From Sphingosinicella sp. (GTDB lineage Bacteria; Pseudomonadota; Alphaproteobacteria; Sphingomonadales; Sphingomonadaceae), in the NCBI RefSeq assembly GCF_013911755.1, contig NZ_JACESP010000025.1:1-55313 (forward strand): a stretch of 55,313 bases of DNA, given 5' to 3'. Below are positions 42,410-50,552 of the stretch, one piece after another. Every line of letters starts with the position of its first letter. Within the stretch, counting starts at the first letter, position 1. The translations under genes and the position numbers were made by a program. Under the pieces are notes generated by a model. That model worked only from the letters and a program-made list of their open reading frames with translations, did not search any database and was not told the DNA's origin.

Positions 42410-44830
42410 ATGCTGAAGGCTTGTGTACGGCGAATACTGATCGGGACGCTGGTTCTGCTTTCCAGCTCCTGCGGAAGCATCGACCGCTTGGGAACGGCCG
42501 ACGCGGCGCCAAGTCTCACGCACGCCGATTTCCAGCGCGCGGCACGTTTCTATCCGGATGCCGTTCGCGGCCTCGTGCTAAATGCCGCGCCGGTTCCGAA
42601 CTGGATCGGGGACACCGATCAATTCTGGTATCGCCGCGACGTGAACGGCGGCTATCGTTTCGAGACCGTGAATGCCGCGACCGGTGAAGCGTCGCCCTCG
42701 TTCAACCACGAAGCGGTCGCGCGGATGCTCTCGCTCGAGCTCGGCAAGACGATTTCAGCGCAGAAACTGCCGTTCACATCCTTTCGCTATTCGGACGGCC
42801 TGAAAAGAGTCGTCTTCGCCGCAAGCGAAAAGACATTCGAATGCAGCCGCGACGCCAATTTTTGCAACATGAAGGCGGAAACGGCGCCCGATCCGGCCGC
42901 CGCCCTCTCGCCGGACGGCACGCAAGCGGTTTTTGTTCGCGATCACAACCTCTGGCTGCGCGAAACGTCGACCGGCAAGGAGAGATCGCTGACGACAGAC
43001 GGGACGGCGGAATTTCCCTACCAATATACCGCGTTCCGAACGACCTATGTCGAGGAGCGTCGCGGCACCGAGCCGTCCACCTACCCCGGCGCGACCTGGT
43101 CGCCCGACGGGCGGTATATTCTTGCAGTCCGCACGGACTATCGCGGCGTCAAGACCGCGCCTTATGTCGTCGAATATCTCGCGCCGGATTCGTCGCGCCC
43201 CATCGCGCACCAGATTGCTATGCCGATGCCCACGGATGCGCCGCAGGTGCCCTACACGCTTTCGCTCATCGACCGGAAGAGCGGCCGCGCTGTCGAGGTC
43301 GACGGCGGCGCTTTCGGCTTCAACGATTACGCACCCTACTGGGCGATCGTGGGTGAGCCCGGTTGGGATATGGAGCGCGGCGAACTTTATCTCGTGACAT
43401 CGACGCGCGATTCGCGCGCGCTCGACCTCATTGCCGTCGATCTCGGGACCGGCAAAGCGCGGACTATTCTCGAAGAACGAGACGGCCAGTACCTCAATCT
43501 CAATCCCTTCGACTACCATGTGCCGAACGTGCGCCTGCTGGCGAGCCGCAGCGACATTCTGTGGTGGTCGGAGCGCAGCGGCTGGGGGCATCTCTATCGC
43601 TACGACGTCAGGACCGGCACCCTCAAGAACGCCGTGACCAAGGGCGATTGGGCGGTGTTCGATATTGTGCGTGTCGATGAGGCCGCAGGTGTCATCTACT
43701 TCACGGGCGGCGGCAAGGAGGCAGGACGCAACCCCTATTATCGCCATCTCTATCGCGTCAATCTCGACGGAAGCGGGCTGAAACTGCTGACCCCCGAAGA
43801 CGCCGACCATGCCTACACGAACTTTCCAGTGCGCGGCCTCAATGGTCATTACGACACGCCGGTGCAGCGCTTTTCGCCGAGCGGGCGCTATTTCGTCGAT
43901 ACCTATTCAACCGTGTCGGAGCCGCCGCGTACTGTCGTGCGCGCTGCAGACGGCAGGCGCGTTTCCGATCTTGTCGATGCGGACGCAAGCGCGCTTCTTG
44001 CCACCGGATGGTCCCCGCCCGAACGCCTGATCGCGAAAAGCGCGGACGGCGCACACGACATTCACGGCGTTCTCCTGAAGCCCACGAATTTCGACAAGTC
44101 CAGACGCTATCCCGTGATCGAGCAGATCTACGCCGGCCCGCAGGTATCGTTCGCGCCGCAGAGCTTCACGGACGCCCTTGGCGCGCGCGCCGCCTACATG
44201 CAGGCGCTTGCGGAACTCGGGTTCATCATCGTCGTTCAGGACGGGCGCGGCACGCCGCGACGGTCGCGGGCCTTTCACATGGCGCCGATGAAGGACGAAG
44301 ATTCGTTCGCCCTTGCCGATCATGTCGCCGGAATCAGATCGGCTGCGCGAACGCGGCCCTACATGGATCTGGAGCGCGTCGGCATCACCGGCATTTCGTT
44401 CGGTGGCTACGCCTCGGCACGCGCCATTCTACTGTTCCCGGATTTCTACAAGGCTGCCGTCTCGATCGCGGGCCCGCACGACTATCGAACCATGATCTCC
44501 TCGATCTCGGTAGAACGCTTCTTCGGCGTTCCGAGGGATGGCGAGGAGGATGTCTACGCGCGCGTCGACAATCTGCATTTGGCGAAGCGGCTGGAAGGCA
44601 GACTGATGCTGATCGCAGGCGAGATCGATCAAAACGTGCCGTTCAATCAAACGGTGGCGTTTTCGAATGCGCTGATCGAGGCGGGCAAGGAGTTCGAGTT
44701 CGTGCTCGTGCCGAACGCAGCCCATGACGTGGGATATCATCCCTATGCAGCGCGGCGGCTCGCGGGCTTCTTCATTCGGCATTTGCAGCAACAGGAACCA
44801 CCCGTGCCTTTTGCACAGGCGGCGAACTAG
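42410..44830 (+). CDS. S9B dipeptidyl-peptidase IV-type lipoprotein
   Basis: An 806-residue predicted lipoprotein peptidase. The signal peptide ends in a lipobox (LVLLSSSC, Cys near 21). Residues about 90-540 form the DPP-IV beta-propeller (SPDGTQAVFVRDHNLWLRET, TWSPDGRYILAVRTDYRGV, SERSGWGHLYRYDV). The alpha/beta catalytic domain follows with nucleophile Ser near 663 in GISFGGYAS, Asp in GEIDQNVPFNQT near 740 and His in NAAHDVGY near 770. It would remove N-terminal Xaa-Pro or similar dipeptides in the periplasm. It is between the TonB receptor and the M19 dipeptidase, whose start is 23 bp downstream. Lasso-peptide isopeptidases are relatives in similar receptor loci, but this N-terminal domain is of DPP-IV type. 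Confidence 0.9.
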   Translation: MLKACVRRILIGTLVLLSSSCGSIDRLGTADAAPSLTHADFQRAARFYPDAVRGLVLNAAPVPNWIGDTDQFWYRRDVNGGYRFETVNAATGEASPSFNHEAVARMLSLELGKTISAQKLPFTSFRYSDGLKRVVFAASEKTFECSRDANFCNMKAETAPDPAAALSPDGTQAVFVRDHNLWLRETSTGKERSLTTDGTAEFPYQYTAFRTTYVEERRGTEPSTYPGATWSPDGRYILAVRTDYRGVKTAPYVVEYLAPDSSRPIAHQIAMPMPTDAPQVPYTLSLIDRKSGRAVEVDGGAFGFNDYAPYWAIVGEPGWDMERGELYLVTSTRDSRALDLIAVDLGTGKARTILEERDGQYLNLNPFDYHVPNVRLLASRSDILWWSERSGWGHLYRYDVRTGTLKNAVTKGDWAVFDIVRVDEAAGVIYFTGGGKEAGRNPYYRHLYRVNLDGSGLKLLTPEDADHAYTNFPVRGLNGHYDTPVQRFSPSGRYFVDTYSTVSEPPRTVVRAADGRRVSDLVDADASALLATGWSPPERLIAKSADGAHDIHGVLLKPTNFDKSRRYPVIEQIYAGPQVSFAPQSFTDALGARAAYMQALAELGFIIVVQDGRGTPRRSRAFHMAPMKDEDSFALADHVAGIRSAARTRPYMDLERVGITGISFGGYASARAILLFPDFYKAAVSIAGPHDYRTMISSISVERFFGVPRDGEEDVYARVDNLHLAKRLEGRLMLIAGEIDQNVPFNQTVAFSNALIEAGKEFEFVLVPNAAHDVGYHPYAARRLAGFFIRHLQQQEPPVPFAQAAN

Positions 44831-44853
44831 GGTTTGGACAGGGAGGTTTTCTG

Positions 44854-45966
44854 ATGGGATCCGAAATGAACCGCCGCGGGCTGATGAAGCTGACGGGAGG
44901 AAGCCTCCTTGCCGCCGCGGCGAGCACGGCTGCGGGCCGCGCCGTGGCGGACGAGCCTTCCGCAATTGGCCCGATCGTGGTGGATGGATGCAGCCCGGCT
45001 GCGCCGACCACCGAATATCTTGAACTGCTGCGAAAAGGCGGCGTCGATTGCTGGAACGTCAGCATGTTGCCATCGCTCCTCCAAATGTCGCAGCTGCTCG
45101 AATTCGCGGCCCGAAATGCGGCATACGTGGAGATCGCCAAAACGGCCGCCGATATCCGGCGCATCAAGCGCGAAGGCAGGATTTCCCTCACCATCGGTTG
45201 GCAGGAAGCCGACCTTTTCGTCATGAAGGGCGAAAGCGACTGGTGGTCCAAACCGCCAAAGACGACGATGCGGCTTTTCTACGATCTCGGCCTTCGCGTT
45301 TGCGGCCTTATCTACAACCTGACCAATGCCTTTGCCGGCGGTTGCCTTGATCCGCACGTCGGCCTCACCAAGGCTGGGCGGACCATCGTCTCGCAGATGC
45401 AGTCGCTCGGCATATTGGTCGATGTCGGCGGCCATACCGGCGAGCAGTCCAGCCTCGACGTCATTGCGATGGCGGAGCGCCCGGTCGTGTGCACCCATTC
45501 GAACATCGCCGCGCTCAACGCCAACCCACGCAACACATCGGACCGGGTGATTGAAGGCATCGCGAAGACCGGCGGCCTTTTTGGCGTCAGCGCGATCGAT
45601 CCCTTCATGAGCTGGGGCCGCGGTGATGTGGGCAAGCGCAAGGAACCGCGACGCCGCGCGGACATCAAGCGCTACGTCGACGAACTCGACTATCTGAAAA
45701 AGCTCGTCGGCGTGGATCACATCGGCATCGGCGGCGATTTCACGACCGGCGCGACGTCTTCCATCAATCCGGAGGAGTCTTTCGCATTTCCGCCGGAGAT
45801 GACCTATGTTCAGGACCCGATCCAATATGCGCAGGGATTCGAAGATATTTCGAAACTCCCGGCTGTCCGCGCCGAGATGGAACGGCGGGGCTGGCGCACG
45901 GCCGACATCGACAAGGTCATGGGCGAGAACTGGATGCGTGTCTACGAGGCAAGCTTCGGGGCCTAG
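44854..45966 (+). CDS. M19 membrane-dipeptidase family protein, altered metal site
   Basis: A 370-residue exported protein with a twin-arginine signal (MNRRGLMKLTGGSLLAAAA). It belongs to the renal-dipeptidase family: LRVCGLIYNLTNAFAGGC, LTKAGRTIVSQMQSLGILVD, THSNIAALNANPRN and HIGIGGDFTTG are family landmarks. Conserved His215 (THSN) and Asp295 remain. However, the first-strand H-x-D ligand pair (canonical DGHND) reads DGCSP at 44-48, and the DLSH motif is DVGGH with the His shifted by one (H194). A Gln-Glu pair (GWQEADLF) replaces the usual bridging-Glu context. It may bind a single metal or another ligand. M19 enzymes cleave dipeptides, including those with C-terminal D-residues. GGGAGG precedes the ATG. 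It lies 23 bp after the S9 gene, probably in one operon. Confidence 0.82.
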   Translation: MGSEMNRRGLMKLTGGSLLAAAASTAAGRAVADEPSAIGPIVVDGCSPAAPTTEYLELLRKGGVDCWNVSMLPSLLQMSQLLEFAARNAAYVEIAKTAADIRRIKREGRISLTIGWQEADLFVMKGESDWWSKPPKTTMRLFYDLGLRVCGLIYNLTNAFAGGCLDPHVGLTKAGRTIVSQMQSLGILVDVGGHTGEQSSLDVIAMAERPVVCTHSNIAALNANPRNTSDRVIEGIAKTGGLFGVSAIDPFMSWGRGDVGKRKEPRRRADIKRYVDELDYLKKLVGVDHIGIGGDFTTGATSSINPEESFAFPPEMTYVQDPIQYAQGFEDISKLPAVRAEMERRGWRTADIDKVMGENWMRVYEASFGA

Positions 45967-45974
45967 ATATGCGG

Positions 45975-46023
45975 ATGGCAGGCATAGAAAGCCGAGGCAG
46001 CGTGATGGATTCTGGCCTGCCAT
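45975..46023. repeat. Inverted repeat after the dipeptidase gene
   Basis: ATGGCAGGC (45975-45983) and GCCTGCCAT (46015-46023) are perfect inverted 9-mers with a 31-nt spacer. The pair lies between the dipeptidase stop and the sigma factor start (46082). It could form a long hairpin separating the two transcripts or mark an operator of the sigma gene. Confidence 0.45.
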
Positions 46024-46081
46024 TCCGCTTCGTGCTAGCGTCCGCGTCGCCGGGTGCCCTCGGCCGCTTCGGAAAGCATCG

Positions 46082-46690
46082 ATGTCGCGTTTGCTGAACA
46101 CGTTTATCGACTGCGAGATGACGCTTCGGCGCGTCGTCTCACGCTATCGCCGCCGAGGGGACGACGTGGACGACCTCGTGCAGGAGGTCTTCCTGCGCAC
46201 TTTCGTGGCCAGCGAGAAGCAGGATATCGGCAACCTCAAGGCCTTCCTTATCCGCGTTGCCAAGAACCTGGCGATCAGCGAGGCGACGAGGAAGGAAAAC
46301 AGCGTGACGGAATTCTTCGAGGATTCAAACGGCGCCGAAGCGCTCGTCGACGAGCGTCATGGCACGGTCGAGGAGCAGGTCGACGGACGCCGAAAATTGT
46401 TCGTCCTCTCTCAGGCGATGGCCAGTCTGAAACCGGAACTGCGGCAAGCCCTGTGGATGTGCAAGGTCGATAAGCTGAAGTTCAAGCAAATTGCCGCGAA
46501 ACTGGACGTCTCGGTCAGCACGGTTGAAAAGCGCGTGGCGGCGGCCTTGATCGCGTGCAACGCCTATCTGCGCAATCAGGGCTATGACCCGGCGGAATTC
46601 AGCGGCAGCGCACTGCGCAAGGCGAGCACAGGCGCGGTCCTGAAAATGGCGGCTCCCGAAACCGAAATGGCGCGCAAAGCCAATGACTGA
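46082..46690 (+). CDS. ECF sigma factor (FecI-like)
   Basis: A 202-residue sigma factor. Region 2 spans about 8-75 (DDVDDLVQEVFLRTF is region 2.2) and region 4 about 110-165 (LKPELRQALWMCKVDKLKFK, KLDVSVSTVEKRVAAAL). Residues 165-202 are a C-terminal extension. It is followed by an anti-sigma gene that overlaps its end by 8 bp. It should control the STN-type receptor gene about 3.7 kb upstream on the same strand, a reversed order compared with the other FecI system in the window. ATG 46082 fits the family; the open frame upstream is antisense-like noise. Confidence 0.9.
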   Translation: MSRLLNTFIDCEMTLRRVVSRYRRRGDDVDDLVQEVFLRTFVASEKQDIGNLKAFLIRVAKNLAISEATRKENSVTEFFEDSNGAEALVDERHGTVEEQVDGRRKLFVLSQAMASLKPELRQALWMCKVDKLKFKQIAAKLDVSVSTVEKRVAAALIACNAYLRNQGYDPAEFSGSALRKASTGAVLKMAAPETEMARKAND

Positions 46691-47729
46691 CGCCCACAAT
46701 ATCTATCTTCTTCCCGATCCGAAGAAGAGCGAGGCGGAAGCTGCCGAATGGGCGGCGCGCCTTGCCGGCGGCGAGATGACCCCCGCGGACCATGCGGCGT
46801 TCGCCCGGTGGCGCGGTGAAAGCGAGCAGAATCGCGATGCCTTCGAACGCTTCTCCGGGCTCTGGGATGGCCTCGACAGGCTGGAAGCCCTGAACGCTTA
46901 TGCCTCGGCAGGAGACGCGCCGGCGAAGCGGTCGTTCCTGCGCCGCGCGGCGGTGGCATTGCCGGCACTGGCTGCGGTTCTGCTGGCTGTGGTGGCCATC
47001 GGTGCGCTTCTCAACCGCGATGGGCTTGAGCCCCGCCCTGCCCGCTTCGCGGCAGACTATCAAACGAAAGTGGGGGGGCAGGAAATTGTCACCTTGCCGG
47101 ATGGTTCGAAGCTGACGCTCAATACGGACAGCCGCATCGCCACAGAGTTCACGGAAACGGAGCGGCGCGTAAAGCTTCTGCGCGGGGAAGCGTTTTTCGA
47201 GGTCGCGCATGATGCATCGAGGCCCTTCTCCGTCTATGCCGGAAACGGCGTGGTGAGAGCCGTGGGAACGGCATTCTCCGTGCGCCTTAACAAGGCAAAC
47301 AAGCTCGATGTCATGGTCTCCGAGGGGCGTGTCGCCCTCGCCGCGGCGAAACCGCTCGCAGGAACGCCGAGCGTCAGCAGACCAGCCCGCACGGTCATGG
47401 AACTGACAGCCGGCCAGAGCGCGGTCTTTTCGGCCGAGCACGTCGAGATCCTGGAGCATGTGACGCCCACCGAGATCGATCGCAAGCTATCGTGGCGCGT
47501 CGGTATGCTCGCCTTTGCGGGGGAACCGCTGTCCGATGTGGTGGATGAGGTCGGCCGCTATTCGGACGTCGACATCGAAGTTCGCGGCGATGAACTGCGC
47601 GCCATGCCCATAGCGGGCTACTTCAAGGCCGGCGAAGTCGAAGGCTTCGTGGAGGCGCTGCACATCATGACGGGCGTGGAAGTGACGGAGGTCGCTCCGG
47701 GTCACCTGGTATTGTCCGCATCGAAGTGA
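46683..47729 (+). CDS. FecR-family anti-sigma regulator
   Basis: A 348-residue inner-membrane relay protein. The cytoplasmic DUF4880 segment (about 15-65, EAAEWAARLAGGEMTPADHA) precedes a transmembrane helix (about 92-108, LPALAAVLLAVVAIGAL). The periplasmic FecR domain follows (YQTKVGGQEIVTLPDGSKLT, GEAFFEVAHDASRPFSVYAG), then the C-terminal DUF4974 domain that binds the receptor STN domain. It overlaps the sigma gene by 8 bp (ATGACTGA), so it is translationally coupled. The likely partner receptor is the one at 39.6-42.3 kb. Confidence 0.92.
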   Translation: MTDAHNIYLLPDPKKSEAEAAEWAARLAGGEMTPADHAAFARWRGESEQNRDAFERFSGLWDGLDRLEALNAYASAGDAPAKRSFLRRAAVALPALAAVLLAVVAIGALLNRDGLEPRPARFAADYQTKVGGQEIVTLPDGSKLTLNTDSRIATEFTETERRVKLLRGEAFFEVAHDASRPFSVYAGNGVVRAVGTAFSVRLNKANKLDVMVSEGRVALAAAKPLAGTPSVSRPARTVMELTAGQSAVFSAEHVEILEHVTPTEIDRKLSWRVGMLAFAGEPLSDVVDEVGRYSDVDIEVRGDELRAMPIAGYFKAGEVEGFVEALHIMTGVEVTEVAPGHLVLSASK

Positions 47730-47785
47730 GATTTATTGCGGGACGGGGCAGCTGACTGGTGATGCGTGTTCCCCTGGCCGACCTG

Positions 47786-48622
47786 TCAGGAAGGAGAGAG
47801 AACGCCCAGCCAGCTGACAATGGCAAGAATCAGAAATGCCGCACCTGTTTCGAGCGCAAGTGACAACTTCAGGTATCCCAGGTTTCCAGTCGGATCACGC
47901 GCGAGCCGAGGCGTGAGTAGCCAGCGGTTGAAAACAGCGAGCGCCAGCATCCCGAGGAACAAGGCAAGCTTGGCGCCCAGTAGCCATGTCCAAGTCGAGG
48001 CTAGGTCGATCGGCCAGCCGGCAATCGCCAGCGTGTTGGCGATCCCGGTCAGCAGGAGCAGGACCACGATCGCGCTGCCGATCGTGGCAAAGGCGGATAA
48101 GCGGCGCAGCAGCGTCTCCCGATCCTGGCTGGAGATCGCAGCACCGGAGAACAAGGTCAGAGCCCCAGTCCAGATCGATGCTGCAAGTAGGTGGACGACA
48201 TCGCTGGCCCGGTGCAGCGCGCCCGTTCCGCCCTCTCCCGCCCCGGCGTGACCGGTCCACGCCATGGTCGCCAGCGCCACGGAAGCGGCGAGAGCGGCAA
48301 GGCCCATGTTACAGCGCCACAGGGCTGCGAGCGCTGCAAGGAGCGCCACCAGACGGACGACCATCACCATGCCTAGCGGGGTCGCATCGAGCACGGCAAA
48401 GGCCATTTCCGGATCGATCTGACCGACCGGCTGCCCCGCCATGGAGGCAATGGCTTCCAGCACCCACCAAGCCGAGGCGGCCATGGCGGCAAGCGTGACT
48501 CCCCCGGACAAGCGCCAGGCGCCGCGCTCACGCGCAGCCGTCAGGTAGAGCGGAACTCCCGCCGCCAGCAGCAGCGTTGCATAGGTCGCCAGGCGGGCGA
48601 CGACGAAGCAGGCGTCATCCAT
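47786..48622 (-). CDS. copD: CopD-type copper resistance membrane protein
   Basis: A 278-residue inner-membrane protein with about eight helices ending in the CopD (PF05425) domain, recognisable in HRASDVVHLLAASIWTGALT, where the His pair is typical, and AKLALFLGMLALAVFNRWLL. CopD is thought to pass copper across the inner membrane together with periplasmic CopC. The start at 48622 (MDDACFVVARLATY) is chosen over an upstream extension. Its start is 4 bp after the copC stop on the same strand, so the two are an operon. No CopA multicopper oxidase gene is present here. Confidence 0.9.
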   Translation of the reverse strand: MDDACFVVARLATYATLLLAAGVPLYLTAARERGAWRLSGGVTLAAMAASAWWVLEAIASMAGQPVGQIDPEMAFAVLDATPLGMVMVVRLVALLAALAALWRCNMGLAALAASVALATMAWTGHAGAGEGGTGALHRASDVVHLLAASIWTGALTLFSGAAISSQDRETLLRRLSAFATIGSAIVVLLLLTGIANTLAIAGWPIDLASTWTWLLGAKLALFLGMLALAVFNRWLLTPRLARDPTGNLGYLKLSLALETGAAFLILAIVSWLGVLSPS

Positions 48623-48626
48623 CGGC

Positions 48627-49004
48627 CTAGCGGACGGTAAAGGTGTAGCTATTCTCGATCCGGTGCTGGTCGGCAGCGACAACGTGCCAATTCAGCTCAT
48701 AAGTGCCCGCCGCCAGCTGGCGGGGCAACTTGACGGTGAGTGTGCGGCCTTCAACCTTCGTGTTGAAGCCGCGGATTGGCATTCGCGGGTGATCGGCCAT
48801 GCCGGGCATCGCCGTCATCGTCAGCTCGATCCCCGACAGCGGCGCAACGAGGGATTCGGAAAAGGTCAACACGATCTGCGTCGGTGGGGCAACCGAGGCG
48901 TTGGCCGCGGGCGAGGCCGATACGAGGCGCGGATGCGCGGCGGCAGGCACGGTCGAGACGAAGAGGGCGGAAACGGCGAGGGACATCAGGGACAGGCGGC
49001 GCAT
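48627..49004 (-). CDS. copC: CopC periplasmic copper-binding protein
   Basis: A 125-residue exported protein with an Ig-like beta-barrel. The signal peptide cleaves at AAA|H so that His1 of the mature protein (HPRLVSASPAANASV) can bind Cu(II), and a Met-containing loop (MTAMPGMADHPRM) supplies Cu(I) ligands. Conserved AADQHRIENSYTFTVR closes the domain, with the usual D-x-H motif. It precedes copD by 4 bp and is divergent from the metal-sensing operon, with 139 bp between the starts. No CopA follows. Confidence 0.93.
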   Translation of the reverse strand: MRRLSLMSLAVSALFVSTVPAAAHPRLVSASPAANASVAPPTQIVLTFSESLVAPLSGIELTMTAMPGMADHPRMPIRGFNTKVEGRTLTVKLPRQLAAGTYELNWHVVAADQHRIENSYTFTVR

Positions 49005-49143
49005 GGGGTTTCTCCATGATTTGCAGGATTGTACCGGGCTATACGCGGACGGCTCACCCATCCCTCAAAAACGGGTCGGGACAGATGATTGAGGGATGCA
49101 GTCGCCGCGCACGTATCCTATGCTGAAACCAGTAGGACGGGAA

Positions 49144-49404
49144 ATGATGACCAAGCTCGACAGCCAATTTACCCAATTGCGCGAGGCCCCCCTCCCGGAT
49201 GGGTTGGACATGATCGAGCAGCGCGTCTTCGCCGGCATTGCGGTGCAGCGCGAGGCAGCGATTACCCGGCGCGGGCTGGTGCTTGCCGGGGCCATTTCAC
49301 TGGTGATCGTCCTTTCGGCCGGCCTCGCGCCGGCCGATAAAGCGCGGGCGGAGCCGCTGTTCGGGATCCCGGCGGCAGCCCCTTCGCGGCTGCTGAGCCT
49401 GTGA
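49144..49404 (+). CDS. CnrY/NccY-like anti-sigma membrane protein
   Basis: An 86-residue protein with one transmembrane helix (about 50-72, RGLVLAGAISLVIVLSAGLA). The N-terminal cytoplasmic half (about 1-45) would hold the sigma factor, and a short Pro/Ala-rich periplasmic tail would contact the sensor. There is little primary-sequence conservation in this family, so the call comes mainly from context: it is the first of three overlapping genes in the order Y-X-H known from the cnr/ncc systems of Cupriavidus. ATG 49144 or 49147 both follow a GGACGGGA ribosome site. Its TGA overlaps the ATG of the sensor gene. Confidence 0.7.
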   Translation: MMTKLDSQFTQLREAPLPDGLDMIEQRVFAGIAVQREAAITRRGLVLAGAISLVIVLSAGLAPADKARAEPLFGIPAAAPSRLLSL

Positions 49405-49847
49405 TGGGAAACGCCGGCCGCTACCTCCTCGTCGCGCTCATTTCCGCCGCCGTGGCGCTGGGGACATTGTGGGCGTCGCGAAGCCTGCTCGCACCGCAAG
49501 GGCATTCCGGTGGAGAACTCCATGCCTTCGTACACCAGCAGCTCGATCTCGACCGCGAACAGGAAGCCAGGATCGAGGCGCTGGAAGTCCGCTTCGCCAG
49601 CCGTCGCGCCGAACTGGAAGCGACGCTCGGGCAGGCCAACGCCGAACTGGCCCGGGCGATGGCCAGCGAACACCAGTACGGCCCCCGCGTGGCCGCTGCC
49701 GTCGATCATGCGCACATGGCTATGGGCGACCTGCAGAAGGCCACGCTTGAGCACGTCTTCGCCATGCGCGCGTTGCTGCGCCCCGACCAGGCCGTGCGCT
49801 TCGACCGGGCCGTGGACAAGGCGCTGACCGAGGCAGGCGGCGGATAG
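49404..49847 (+). CDS. CnrX-like periplasmic metal sensor
   Basis: A 147-residue membrane-anchored sensor: an N-terminal helix (about 6-26), then a helical periplasmic domain of the CnrX/ZraP/CpxP type. The ligands I recall for CnrX (His42, His46, Glu63, His119, Met123) have counterparts here at His40, His44, Glu61, His117 and Met121, in LHAFVHQQL, EALEVRF and LEHVFAMR. The spacings 4, 17, 56 and 4 are identical. This predicts Ni(II)/Co(II)-type sensing rather than copper, although copper genes flank it. It overlaps the anti-sigma gene (TGATG) and is 6 bp from the sigma gene. Confidence 0.85.
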   Translation: MGNAGRYLLVALISAAVALGTLWASRSLLAPQGHSGGELHAFVHQQLDLDREQEARIEALEVRFASRRAELEATLGQANAELARAMASEHQYGPRVAAAVDHAHMAMGDLQKATLEHVFAMRALLRPDQAVRFDRAVDKALTEAGGG

Positions 49848-49853
49848 CCCGGC

Positions 49854-50417
49854 ATGTCCGGGCCCGATGATCTTGCAGCCGACGCAGGGCTCTCCAGGGC
49901 CGCGCTGGGCGGCGACCAATTGGCCTTTGCCGCATTGATGCGCCGCCACCGCGAGGCGGTGTTCCGCCTTGCCCGCCACCACGTCGGAGAGGAATGCGAA
50001 GCACTCGACATTACGCAGGAAGCCTTCATCGCCGCCTTCGCCGCGCTGCGCCGCTTCGATGACGAGCGTCCGTTCCGCGCGTGGATCCTGCGCATCGCGC
50101 TCAACAAGTGCCGGGACTGGAGCCGCCGCCGCAAGGTACACCGCCTGCTGACCTTCGCCCGCCCGATCGACGAGGCCGCTGCCATCGCCGATCCGGGGCT
50201 CGACCCCGAAGCGGCGCTGCGCTCGGCCCGCGCAGTCGAGCATATCCGGCGCGAGGTTCAGGCGTTGCCCGCCAGGCTGCGCGAACCACTGATACTCTGC
50301 GCGATCGAAGGGATGAGCCAGGACGAGGCCGCGGAGCTGCTCGGCGTGAGCCGCAAGACCATCGAAACCCGCATCTATCGCGGGCGGCAGAAATTGTCTG
50401 CCCTGCTTGAGGGCTGA
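49854..50417 (+). CDS. ECF sigma factor (CnrH-like)
   Basis: A 187-residue sigma factor with region 2 at about 25-95 (LDITQEAFIAAFAALRRFDD is region 2.2/2.3) and region 4 at about 125-185 (LPARLREPLILCAIEGMSQD, AAELLGVSRKTIETRIYRGR). In the cnr system the YX complex holds this sigma until metal binds the sensor. The three genes are contiguous with 6 bp or less between them. Its targets would be its own operon and possibly the CopB-like gene 135 bp downstream; a cation efflux operon of the cnrCBA type is not in this window. Confidence 0.88.
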   Translation: MSGPDDLAADAGLSRAALGGDQLAFAALMRRHREAVFRLARHHVGEECEALDITQEAFIAAFAALRRFDDERPFRAWILRIALNKCRDWSRRRKVHRLLTFARPIDEAAAIADPGLDPEAALRSARAVEHIRREVQALPARLREPLILCAIEGMSQDEAAELLGVSRKTIETRIYRGRQKLSALLEG

Positions 50418-50552
50418 CGGCCGGCCAACCCCGCAAGGCTTTTTTTTCGATCGCTGTATTATTCGGAATTCGCACGTGGTTTTGACAGAAAATGTCAGCA
50501 CGTATGGCCACTTCGACACAATGAGCCTGCAAAGGCGTGCGAACAAAAATGC

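Noticed and set aside
40877-42523. 548-codon minus-strand open frame
   Set aside because: It is antisense to the TonB receptor barrel; composition is Arg/Glu/Ala shadow-like with no motif.
42410-44830. Lasso-peptide isopeptidase, given the TonB receptor and FecI/FecR context
   Set aside because: The locus layout is similar, but the N-terminal half reads as a DPP-IV propeller, and no lasso precursor, B or C biosynthesis genes are present.
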